From the NCBI GenBank assembly GCA_039000515.1, contig JBCFYV010011135.1, positions 21,416,927-21,480,926 on the forward strand: a DNA stretch of 64,000 bases. The letters run 5' to 3'. This DNA comes from Timema cristinae. Taxonomy: Eukaryota; Arthropoda; Insecta; Phasmatodea; Timematidae. Both the position numbers and the translations under genes were made by a program. Position 1 is the stretch's first letter; each line of letters opens with the position of its first letter. Positions 35,591-46,991 of this stretch are shown one piece after another. Under the pieces are notes generated by a model, which saw nothing but the letters and a program-made list of their open reading frames with translations, was not told the DNA's origin and did no database searches.

Positions 35591-35705
35591 CAATAGCCCC
35601 GTGGCTTCTTTGGTGCTGACTGACAGCTCACAGCTGACTTCTGACACTCAACATTTAGGTATCTATATAAATTTTGACTGTCAGAAGTGACAGCTGCTAA
35701 ACACA
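35591..35705. mobile_element. Palindromic MITE, truncated at the duplication junction (copy A)
   Basis: Identical in layout to the left half of the 221-bp MITE at 55227-55447, but cut after AAACACA, where the 0.78 kb junction segment begins. The breakpoint shows a shared CACA. Confidence 0.85.
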
Positions 35706-36488
35706 AACCTGAATTATTATTTTTTCGAGGTGAGGTTGAAGCTTACATATTTTTTAAGACTACTTGGAGTTTTCAAAGGTTCGCCCATCGTTGATTAACT
35801 GTATATTAAGATTTTAAAAACTGTGAGTATCAAAATTACAAGGCTTCACGTTGATTAACTTTACTCTAAAGATGATATATGGCAGAAAAAGACCATTCTC
35901 TCCTCAATAAAAACAAGACTATACTATTTAAAGACAATTATCTCTATAAATAAGAAAAGATTTAAAACCCTACTTTACCCAAACTCCCATTTTTAACGTT
36001 ATGTTTTGTGGTTTACAGAAGTATTCATTATTTTAAAAAAACTACATTAAGAAAGTGATAATACCAATAGTGTTTGAATAATTAATCAAAATATAAGAGA
36101 ATTTTTATTGTGAGAAAAACTTAATAGATTATTTTAAAACCAAATATTATTACTTAGTATTCACAGATAAAATCACATAGCAAAAAGTAATATTTTGAAC
36201 ATATCGTATTATCAATTTTATTAAGTTATGTCTTTAATTTTAAACAGTTTATTTTTAAATATTAACATTGTTATGTCTATGGCTGTATTAATTCATGAAG
36301 GTGGAAGGAGTCAAGAAAATATAAGAAAAGACCAAAAAACCGTCTAAACCACAACAAAAGGTAATCGGATCACAAAACAAAACAAAAACTAACTAATTTC
36401 GAGGCATAGAGAATCTAGATAAAGGAAGCACTATCCAAAGAGATAACATAGAGGACAGAAACATGAAGTAGAGACTAATGGTACTGAT
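35702..36488. repeat. Junction segment between duplication copies (copy of 3223-4004)
   Basis: Nearly identical to 3223-4004 in the same orientation. On its left is the cut MITE of copy A; on its right copy B starts directly (ACTGAT then GTGGAAAAAA). See findings for the two models. Confidence 0.9.
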
Positions 36489-37389
36489 GTGGAAAAAAAA
36501 AGCTTGATATATAGAGGCCTATAGGAGAATGGATTGGATGTCACTTATCAAATACTTTCGTAACTTATGAATTGAAACAAAGATATAGGCCCCCAAGGGA
36601 AAATAAAATAATAATCTTCCATTGTTTTAATAGTTTTTAATTCAAGCTATATATTAAAATGCCAATATTTTAATTTAAATAATATATAATCTTCGTTCTA
36701 AATGCAACTAAAACAAATTTATTACTGACACATTATTCCACAATTAAAGTTTTGTAGAAGGTTTTCATATGATTAAGCCTCGTTTATTTACTATATAAAT
36801 TAGACACTTTTTTTAATATCTGCCAAGAACGTCTAACAAAATTTATTTTTTAATTATGTTAACACTCCTTTATATTTTTTGCATTAAGTTAAATAAAAAA
36901 GATGTATACAAATATTTTCATATTTTTAATTGATTAAATTCTTAAGCTACTTGAAAACAAAATTAATTCCAAATAACAAAATAAAGAGCTAGAAAATGTG
37001 ATAAAATAAAACGGTCAGGGATAAAGAAAATAGTTCTTATATATTATTTGGAGATTATTAAAAATTTTTGAGAATTATGCAATAAAATTTATATTTTGCG
37101 ACCTCTGATATATTTTCTTTTCCTTTAAAGGTGTCTCTTCAGGTGATCCTCCACAAGCTTAATACCTTTCTTATTCCAATGGACCATGTCGACCTTCTTT
37201 TTTTTAGGAGCACCAATAAATCTATGATATCATTCCATCAATTATTGGTTAGTTAATATAAGATTAATATATAAATTATGTTATTTTATCTAGCTGAAAA
37301 CATAGAATTTTGAATCTCTTTATAAGCCTAATTTTACTTTACAAATTACACCCATTACTATTTACAGCCTGTGGTCTGTCATAGCTTAA

Positions 37390-37600
37390 TAATCCTTACA
37401 ATCCAACTTAAGACTAAGACAAGCACAACATCCAATCCCCAGCCGTTAATTCATCACTGTGAGATGATAAACACACATTTCATAAATGATAAATTTTCGG
37501 CCATGCTAGGAATAGAACCCGGGACTCTTAGCCAAGTAAGCAGACACACTATCTACTGCTCTAAGATGACTGATGACCTATTATAACTAAGATTATTTAT
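37390..37600 (-). mobile_element. tRNA-like SINE relic, copy B
   Basis: Copy B counterpart of 18500-18710, with the better preserved B box (CCCGGGTTCTATTCC on the minus strand). Confidence 0.45.
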
Positions 37601-37744
37601 CATTTAGAGTTTACTTTCTGGCTTTGAAAGGAAAACCAAAGCAATGATTCAAACTCGTTGCCCGATAGGGAGTAGAACCGTATGGTAGTTTTTGGTAATG
37701 AAGTAGCCAATCACCTGGATCTTCTCCCTTCCTCTCCCACATCA

Positions 37745-37953
37745 TTACCCCTTAATTATTTTATGTATACAACACTGGAGTGGAGTCAAAGCTAATGGAT
37801 TCATTTGCCTTCCTCTCCAGTTACTTTTTTTCAAATTATTTGTATTTTTATGCAGCATATCTTTTATAAAGTGCAAACAATAGCCACACATAGTTCCATC
37901 TTCTTGGAGGGAAAAACCATCGATGTCCAACACCCGCACTGCATCTGGTTCTG
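37745..37953 (-). pseudogene. Exon-like minus-strand ORF, copy B
   Basis: After a minus-strand acceptor (TTTTTTCAG ending near 37953) the frame runs about 64 codons to 37745: VRVLDIDGFSLQEDGTMCGY, then CLHFIKDMLHKN, then a basic tail. Intact here, frameshifted in copy A. No catalytic motif is recognisable; probably a transposon-derived fragment. Confidence 0.3.
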
Positions 37954-38569
37954 AAAAAATAATTTAACTATCAACCACGGGAGCTCTAGCTGCCAATAGG
38001 TTGAAAATATGTTGTTTTTGTTTTAGTAAAGTACATATTTAACTAATAACGGATGCTACTTGGTCTAAGGGAGAAAATTTGCAATGTACTTGGCACCAGT
38101 CGATGAGTAATTTGGCATAAAAATCTTACAGCCATAACTAAAAATGAATTGATGTAGCCTAAGCCGTTAAGTCGATATAACTATCAGCTTCTTCCCCAAA
38201 CCAGAAACATTCCTCATCCTCTCTGCTCAACAGACACTTTCTGAAAGGCAGCTAGTGAGTATGGAAGAACTGTAACATCACAGTGCCAATAATGGCGCCA
38301 GTACACATTACGGTATATAAGGAGATATTTCGTGTACTGCACACACAAGCAACGTAATTTATGTTTTTGTCATTGAAATTCCTTTTTTTATTTAAAAAAT
38401 TGTCAGTCTGTGGACCAGATAAACCCGTAGTTTGGGGACCCCCTGCTCTAGAACATGGATTAATGAATTTGTTTTTAATTAATATAACAGTAGTGTTCGG
38501 GGCACCATATCACACTCATATCGAGCTAGTATTGTGATGAGTTGTTATCTCAAACTCTGTTGTTTATCC

Positions 38570-41500
38570 CCAGGGCATGACCATTAATTGTCGATTAAGG
38601 GCCTATGACCTTGAACATGCCTGTAAACATCCTTGTGCTACAACAATATGTATGACCTTGAACACGACCATGCCTGTGCGTTGAAATCCAACCATGGGAA
38701 CCCCCCCTCCCAACCCCTCGATTATTGATGATTAATTGTCGATGATTGATTATCAGTTCACGGCGCGGGACATGCCCTTGAACATGACCATGCCTGAGTG
38801 TTATAGTTGTCCTCTGGAAACCCCCTCAAGACATATCGATTATTGTTAATTAATTGTCGATTATCGATGATTGATCGGCGCTTGGCCTTCCCCCCTTCAA
38901 CCCTTCCCCCACAACCCCGCTGATCCTGACAAACACCTAAATAATATTTAAGGTAAGGTGACAAGTTCACACACGGTATTCAATATCTTGTGATAGTGTA
39001 CCCGCATTCGCGTGAAGCGAGTGTTGTGGAACTGGGGATGATTGCTACGTAACATCCACAACAGCCTTGGTGATGACTTCTTGTGTGGGCGTTGTTTGAG
39101 AACCCCAGTTCCTCTGCCGAATCTAAACACTCAAATCCTCTCCCCCCAGACATATCGATTATTGATGATTGCTAATTGATTATCGATGATTGATCGGCTC
39201 TGCCTTCCCCCCTTCAAACCTTCCCCTTCAACCCCGCTGATCCTGACAAACACCTAAATCATATTTAAGGTAAGGTGACGAGTTCACACATGGTACTCAA
39301 TATCTTGTGATAGTGTACCCGCATTTTCGTGAAGCGAGAGTTGGAAATAGCCTTGGTGTTCGAACTCCAACCTATCTATTTTTTTAAATTAGTCATCAGC
39401 TATCTATCTATCTATACGACTAAAAGGGTGTCTAGTTCACCTAAACAAATGCATGATAAGCCACAATATCTTGTGAGAATAATGGGATGTAAGTGTACCC
39501 GGAGGCATAGTTGGAACTTCAACCAATCATACCGGTAAAGCCTCACTTACGTACTTACAACTCTATTTTTTTAAATCCCTAGAATATATTCAGCCGTGCA
39601 TCACTGGAAATGTTTCGGGGGAGGGAAACTAGTGACAGTACATCTATTGAACCCCAACCTCCGCAAACCCTTACCAGGAAGTGTTTAATATATTAATGTT
39701 ACGCAATACAGAAGAAGTGTAGTTAGACTATACTAATTATTGTTATAATAATACTTTCTACGTATTTCAGACAAATAACCATAGTCACATGCTCCTCTCA
39801 GAACTGTTGATCGCATCTAAGCCACACTGTACTCTGGAGGGAGAGATGGAAAAGAGCCTCAGCTTGATAGGCCAGTGTTGGAACTCCAACCTATCTAGTT
39901 TTTAAAATTTGTCATCAGCTATCTATCTATATGACTATAAGGTGTATAGTTCACCTAAACAGATGCATGATAAACCACAATATCTTATGATAGCGTACCC
40001 GCATCTGCATGGAGGGAGAGTTGGTGTTCAAACAATCATACATGCAGTGCCTTGCTTAGGTACTGTGAAACTTCCCTAAAATATGTTGGAGATGGCAACA
40101 TTGTTACCCATAATGTTTGAGACTGAGCAGGCGAGAGAGAGTGTAGACGTTAAAACACAAACATAACAGTTTTTACAATATTTATTTACAATCATGAAAA
40201 GTTTATTTACAATAAAAAGTATATATTTACATAGTGGCCTCTGTACTAATATGATTTGATATGTACTATAAAATAAAGATTTGACTAGAAATAAAAAAAT
40301 TCAGGTAGGTAGAGGATGGTAATGGCAGCTAAAAAAAAAATATCCCGGTTGCATAAAATAAATCTTTGAAAAATGGTATGTCGGTGGAACTGTCTAGAGT
40401 AAAGGGTGATTATTCAGCCCGTCTAAATGATCACCTTTTTAGTTGTGGTGAGCGCGTTTACAAGGACTCTGATACCCAAACGGCAAAGTGTTATAATCAT
40501 CAATTATCCAACGTTTGGTGTACACAGACCGGTAGACTTTACTCTGCGAAACGGTACATACAGTCGCAAGACCTTTTCTTACAATTGTGTGCGGTATCTG
40601 TATGTACCTTTCCGTGGCCTGTTTGGTGACCATCGCTTTCAAAACGTCAAAATTAACATCGTTCCTGTTTCCATAGTTTATGGTGATCCCTCGAAACTTG
40701 CACACCATTTTTGTTTTGGCAGGATCACCACCGACACAAACTCTCTACGCGTAATTCTTGGGACCACCAGATACAAAGGCGCTAATGTAGCTTCCTGGAC
40801 CGTAATCCTGAAGTTCATCAGTGAGGTCACCGGTCGGTGGACTCCAATCACCGGGCATTCCATGAATAGAACGCTATCTGTATCGTGATACAAAACGTGG
40901 TCCCCAAATTATTCAAGGATGCTGTATAGGTGCAACCTAGCCATAGCAGTCGTGTAGCACGCTACCACCACACTAGTGTTAGGGTTAGGGCGCAACGCGT
41001 CACGCGCATCCTTGTAATTGAGGAACACAACCTCATCATTAACGTCTATGACTCTGTCCACGGTGATGTACGGATCCGTCAGGTACTTGTGGATGCCCTG
41101 ATAGTCATTGACAACGGCTACGTGTAGTAAATCGGGTCTTTGCCCAAACTTTCCCCATAGCCAATTTAAAAAAAGTTTAGCCAGAGTGCGGAGACCAGGG
41201 TTTTTACAAACTGAGCCGTAATTGAGTTTTACCCCCTCCCTTCCCTCATAATTTTGAATATATGCTAACTTTTCATCTTTTGAGGTGCACCACTCTGGCC
41301 AACCACCGGCTTCTTGTTTGATTTTCAAAAAAGTATCAATGTAACCGTTAACAGGCCGCCAGAACGCGTCTGACGGTCGTAAACAGAAACATTGTACTCC
41401 CACACTTAGTGCACTGCTTCTACGGTGTAACCTTTTTCAATGGCATTCCGGATCTCGTCAATCACCCAGACGCCTGTCAACCAGCGATCTTTTTTGTCGT

Positions 41501-42640
41501 TGTGCTGACACGCGCCTTGGTTTTTCTCCTCCCCGCATTTCCTGCACAAGATGAACATTAACTTGTCGTGCATCCGTGTAGGCAATACGGGCAGGAATAA
41601 ATCTCGCGGAGGCGTCACTGTAACTTTGGCTATGCCTTCTACTTGATCTATAGACGGACAATTTGGCACCAAGTGAATTTTGGGTGGCCGACGGGGTATT
41701 TTTTATACTTGCAAACGTAAGGATACAACGAACACACGTCCAAGTACTTGATCTTCGCAAGATCTGCTTCGTGGAAGAGCTTGATACAATTTGTACGCCC
41801 GCCAAAGAATGCATCCCTAGGGCTGATGGGCTCCTTGGTATACACCTCATGCCGGTGTACAAATTGCTTCAAGTCCTCGTCTGTGCGTTTCATCGCATTA
41901 AACATACACTCCCACATCTCTACGACCGTGTAGCTGGCGTTGTTAAATTTTCCAAACAAGCCATGTTCAGGGTAGCAGAGAGGGCACCCATGCCAATAAC
42001 AGCCCCAGAACTGAAAGATAGTGGTGGTATCTCCATCCAGTTTTGAGCTGAAGGACGGGGTTGAAGGGGATGGGTGTTTTGAACCGGGATGTGGTTGTAG
42101 GGGGGAGGTGTTTGTAGGGGAGAAATTGTTTTGAGCCAAGGGACGGGTTTGTAGGGGAAGGGTTAATATATATATTTGTAATATCTGTGTTTTATTCCCT
42201 GTCTATGCTAGAAACCTTTCTGAGCGCCGATCAATCATCGATGATCAATTATCAATCATCAATAATCGAAATGCCTGGGGGAGAGGATGTGAGTGTTTAG
42301 ATTCGGCAGGAGAACTGGGGTTCTCAAACAACGCCCACACAAGAAGTCCTTGCCAAGGATGTTGTGGATGTTACATAGCAATCATCCCCAGTTCCCCAAC
42401 TCTCGCTTCATGCGAATGCGGGTACACTATCACAAGATATTGAATACCGTGTGTGAACTTGTCACCTTACCTTAAATATTATTTAGGCGTTAGTCAGGAT
42501 CAGCGGGGTTGTGGGGGAAGGGTCGAAGGGGGAAGGCCGAGCGCCAATCAATCGTCGATAATCTACAATTAATTAACAATAATCGATATGTCTTGAGGGG
42601 TTTCCAGAGGACAACTACAACGCCCAGTCATGGTCATGTG
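38570..42640 (-). mobile_element. Polinton/Maverick remnant with long terminal inverted repeats, copy B
   Basis: Counterpart of 19660-23735 with the same arms (about 38782-39165 and 42265-42638), satellite modules and polymerase remains. Differences are single-base changes and short indels, so both arose from one insertion that was then duplicated. Confidence 0.7.
40439..42139 (-). pseudogene. Polinton-type DNA polymerase B, C-terminal part, broken (copy B)
   Basis: Minus-strand frames 42139-41648, 41672-41406, 41403-40909, 40893-40678 and 40708-40439. Motif A (DVCSLYPY) is kept near 41750. Motif B reads FLNWLWGKFG, a Ser to Trp change against copy A. YHDTDSVLF (motif C) is intact near 40880. 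A C-terminal segment closes near 40439 and is more continuous than in copy A. Frame changes near 41660, 41405, 40900 and 40700 and the missing N-terminal exonuclease region make it inactive. Confidence 0.8.
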
Positions 42641-43404
42641 CAACCTTATTTAACCTTATAGTGCTTTGATAGCTGTTCATCACTAAATATTTATTGAAAT
42701 GCACATGCATTTAAAACAATCCAAGAAAGCTTCAATAGATTTTAATATCGTATTTAACAGTTAAATAACCCGTTTCAGTGGTCGAATAGGTTAAGGCATC
42801 ACAAAATATATTTAATTGCCATTAACAAGGATATTGGGGGTCTATTATCGGTTGGATGTGATGAAATTATTTCCCTCTAGATGAGCCCATCACACTCTCC
42901 CTCCTCGTAAATGTGGGTACACAAACTCTAAATTAAAATGTTTTCTTTCACTGCAGGTAATTTATATCAAATCAAAACACTAGATTACAAAGTAATTGCA
43001 ACAAAATATAAGCTACTACATACCTTTATTGAAACGTTACACACACACCTAATTCTGAAAATAAAACTTTATTATTAGACAAAATTAAAACAACAATACT
43101 TAAAACATGCCCTGCACCCGCATATGCAAGAGTAAGTATGGTGGCTCTACACACGATTTAAAAAATATTTTCACCAACAAATATATTTCTCTTGGAATAT
43201 CTCTCTTCCCCCTTTCCAATAACGCCAAAAATAGAAGGCATTAACGCTCAGGACTTTAGATTCTCTCTTTCATTGAAACACCAAGGTGTTTAGAAAGAAA
43301 GAAAACAAACAATAATGACGTTTACTCCGCTTTTTCAAATATGTACTAATCTACTAGATATTTGATTATACATAATTAAAATCATTAAACATAGAAATAA
43401 AGAT
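42641..43404. other. Non-coding, with a tRNA-like SINE relic, copy B
   Basis: Counterpart of 23736-24499, with the same A-box-like GTTTCAGTGGTCGAATAGG near 42773. No gene. Confidence 0.35.
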
Positions 43405-44020
43405 ACAAAGTGAGCTAGTGCCGCAATTTCAATTATAGAAACTGTGAAACCTTAAACTTGGCAATTTTATAAGGCTAGCTGATGAAAGTTCAAAATAAAA
43501 TATCTCAAAATTTCTAAAGGATCCAGGTTCCACAACTATGTAGGGTGGTTGTAGGTACCTAGTACTACCTACACCACCAAGTGTGCTCGTGCCGCAATTT
43601 CTTATAGAGAAACTGTGGACCTTAAACTTGGCGATTCTCTAGGACTAGTTGCATGTCTGACATAAGTTCAAACATAAATATTTCAAAATTTCCAAAGTAT
43701 ACAGGTTCCACAACTATGTAGGGTTGTTGTAAGTACCTAGTACTACCTACACCACCAAGTGTGCTCGTGCCGCAATTTCAAATATTGACACTGTGGCTCC
43801 TTAAACTTGATGATTTTAGAGGACCTTTTGCAGGTCTGATGTAAGTTCAAAGCCAATGTTGGATACAAACGGTTAGTTTATTGTGGCAATTTCAAATACA
43901 CTGTGGCACCTTAAACTTGGGGATTTTAGAGTACTATTTGCACGTCTGTGGTAATTTCAAGGTCAATTTAGTTTATTGCGGCAATTTCAATAAAGAAACT
44001 TTTGCACCTTAAACTTGGTG
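43405..44020. repeat. Satellite-like tandem array, period about 175 bp, copy B
   Basis: Counterpart of 24500-25110, with the same unit order and count and a few substitutions. The array length has not changed since duplication. Confidence 0.85.
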
Positions 44021-44244
44021 ATGAAAGAAAGCTATATGTATGTCTTATGTGAGTTTAAATATTGTATTTTCTTAACGTGCCCGAAATAACCACAGTTTTG
44101 TACCGCAGATTAAAACAATTGTCTCAATTACGATAATTTGCATTAATTATTATGATTATTAAAGATATAAATCAATCATTTACTTTTTTAATACACTCTT
44201 ATCTGGTTATAATTTCTTTGGTTGAATTATTATTTTTACTTTCT

Positions 44245-45085
44245 CTCTATCTTACAGGTAGAGAAAGTATGGTGATCGTCGAAAAAATCGAACTCAAGAT
44301 TTTGATGAAACTTGACGTTTCATGACGCCCTGAATCCGAAAAAGTGGTTTTTGAATTTCCGTCTGTCTGTATCTCCAACTAGAGCCTAAACTATTTTACC
44401 GATTGAGCTAAAACTTGATATATAGGGTTTTCATAGGGTTGCCCCGAGGGATTTTTGGAATTGGATATCCACCCCTAAAATTAAGGGTGGTTTACTGAAG
44501 GGCAAAAAGAGAAAAGTAAATTTTTTCAAAATCGGCTCTCACGATTTTGATTAAATTTCATTTATAAACATTAATAAATATTCCAAACAAAATGGCTACT
44601 CTCATTATTTCGGAAAAATGTCTTTAAGGGCTCCGGTCTGATGCGTAAATTAACATTTTTTATAATATCTCCGAAACTATTTGAGATATGAAATTACTTA
44701 GCATTACAAATATGTATATATATTTATAATACAAAAATTTATAAGAAACATATTTTTATAAAATCAATAACTTTCAATCTATACGCAAGTTTAAGATTTA
44801 CGACCGTAAAAAAAATTTAATCTGAAATGTTGATGTATGTTGACGTCTCATGACCAATCGAACCCTAAAAAAATAGTCTTTGCAATGCCGTCTGTCTCTG
44901 TGTCTATTAAAACTTAAAATTAAGAGTAGTTTTATAAGGGGCGAAAAGAGAAAAAGTAGGTTTTCTCAAAATCTGTTCCAACGATTTTGATTATAATTCG
45001 TATCTAGGCGTTGATTAAGATTATAAATAAACCGGCTATTTTCATTTTCCCATGAAAATGATTTTTAGGGTACTTAGCGTTAATT
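44245..45085. repeat. Two diverged direct repeats upstream of the Helentron remnant, copy B
   Basis: Counterpart of 25335-26175, keeping both CCGTCTGTCT-containing segments. Confidence 0.6.
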
Positions 45086-45314
45086 TCCATATTTCCACAA
45101 CTATTTGAGATACTAAACAACTAATCATTGCAAAATTGTAGGACTATTAGAAATAAAAAACTTTTATTTGACATATATTTTTATAAAAGCAAGATTATTA
45201 TCCTCCAATTTTATGAAAACCAAGAATTTAAACTCAGCATTAGTCCCGATATCAAGGAAAGCTCACACCATAAATGTCAATAAGTCGGGTGAATACCAGA
45301 TCTTACGGTAGCAG

Positions 45315-46210
45315 TTTCCAGTAGTAGCAGCTGAGGCTTTAACTATACACAAGAGCCAAGGGCAGACGTACAGTTTCGTTTGTTTGGATTTTAATAAATG
45401 CCGACGTGTCACTAGGGCTTAGCTGTACGTTGCTCTAAGTAGAGTTACAAGTCTAGCTGGACTATATATCCTGATAAAATTCAAAACTCCTCCTCCTCCC
45501 AAAGCTGACGATGCTGTTAAAAATTAGCTGACCCGTCTCTCTAATAAGACTTTTAATATTTCATTTTGGAACCTAGAGCAGAAAGACGGCATAGTTCTTG
45601 TGTACCATAATGTCCGATCTCTGCACAAAAATATGGCAAACATCCTTGCAGATGACTGGTATTCACGATGTGACACATTGATAATGTCCGGAACTGAAAC
45701 AATCCCTTAAGACTTCCTCCAAATTCTAAATTTTAAGATATTTTTCAGATCTTATAGTGGTAGTGTCACACGCCCAAGAGGATTATTATGTTTGGCAAAG
45801 AAAGACATGAAAATTCAAACATGTAAGCACATTTCAATAGAAAACTCTGTTTTCGGAATAGATATGATAGTGAAATTCCCAATTTTGAAACCTATCATTA
45901 CAGGGTACAAATCATCTAGTACACCTAACATTGAGTTTGTCACTGCTATTAACAAATTAATCCCTTCTGACAAATATGATGTTATACTATTAGGAGATTT
46001 TAACTATAATATTATTGGACATAAAGACTTTTTTTTGTTGGAATTAATGAGCAAATCTAGTTTGAAACCCATTCTGAAGTCGGACGAGTCTACGACAAAC
46101 AACGATACGCAGATAGATGTCATTTTCAGTAATATAACGATAACCAGATTTGGAGTGCATGAAAGTTGATTTTCAGACCATAAACCAATTTACTGCGAAT
46201 TTATAAATTA
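45315..46210 (+). pseudogene. Helentron-type Helitron remnant, copy B
   Basis: Same Pif1-tail and endonuclease pieces as in copy A. The endonuclease keeps the expected GDFN (RDFN in copy A), but a TGA at 46167-46169 replaces the glycine just before the FSDHKP motif. The shared TAG in the helicase part and TAA at the start of the endonuclease predate the duplication; the later stop does not. Confidence 0.75.
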
Positions 46211-46991
46211 GTTTCCCGATACTCCAATTTCTTTATTATCTGTAAATACATAAATCTTTATTGTTTATATCATTTAAATTAGAGGTCAAATCTTCTGTAG
46301 TGTTTTCAAGTTTTATTACTGCCTACTAATTTGATTGTACCTTTACACAAGCAACAACAAATAGTCATTAGTTATTTATTCCTTAGATTTCTTTCGACTT
46401 ACCTCCATTCATATCTAGTAATACAATTTTCATAAATTTGAACATGTGAAGCAGATCCCAGTTTCCAAGCTGTCAGCAAATGGTTCAAATATCGTTTTAT
46501 TAAGCTCTTTAAAACATTAAACTGTTTGAAATGCTCTCAGTTGGACAAAGATGCGCCTCTTTTCTCATTGATTCTATATCATTGTATATTATTTTATTCG
46601 TGTTCTTATGTGGAGTGGTGATGATACAATGTCCATTATTCCGTTCAGAAATCTTACGAGTTTATAGAAAGAGAGAGAACGTTTGTGCGGTGTGCCGTAC
46701 CATTTATTTCTGTTGTGGTATCTATGATGTATTTTATTACCAAATCTGCTCTCTATGATTATTTTTGGAACTATATTATATTAGTATATTTATTAATTTT
46801 TACAATGTTGGATAAAAACTGTTAGTTTATTGTGGATGTGGAAATTTTTAGCCCGTTTGAACAGTCATGTGAATTGTGTTATTTTATTATTATCAGATGT
46901 TTAGACATTATAAAGGTGTTAGGCTATTATATTGTAGCTACATATTTGGCTGTAATTTTTCAAGGTTTATTATTTTATTGTGATACCTTCA
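46211..46991. other. Upstream flank of maspardin, copy B
   Basis: Near-identical to 27302-28081, including the unrecognised 75-codon frame at 46531-46758. The promoter of the complete maspardin gene should lie in this stretch or inside the Helentron remnant; no confident core element is visible. Confidence 0.3.

Larger units (their letters stand above)
17605..35705. repeat. Segmental duplication, copy A (18.1 kb)
   Basis: Collinear with 36489-55341: GTGGAAAAAAAAGCTTGATA at 17605 matches 36489, and order and content agree through maspardin exon 4 and into the palindromic MITE at 35591. Most stretches look near-identical, with scattered substitutions, many short indels, and some presence/absence differences (a SINE and a MITE only in copy B). 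The right edge falls inside the MITE, which is cut after AAACACA. The copy lacks maspardin exons 5-7. Confidence 0.95.
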
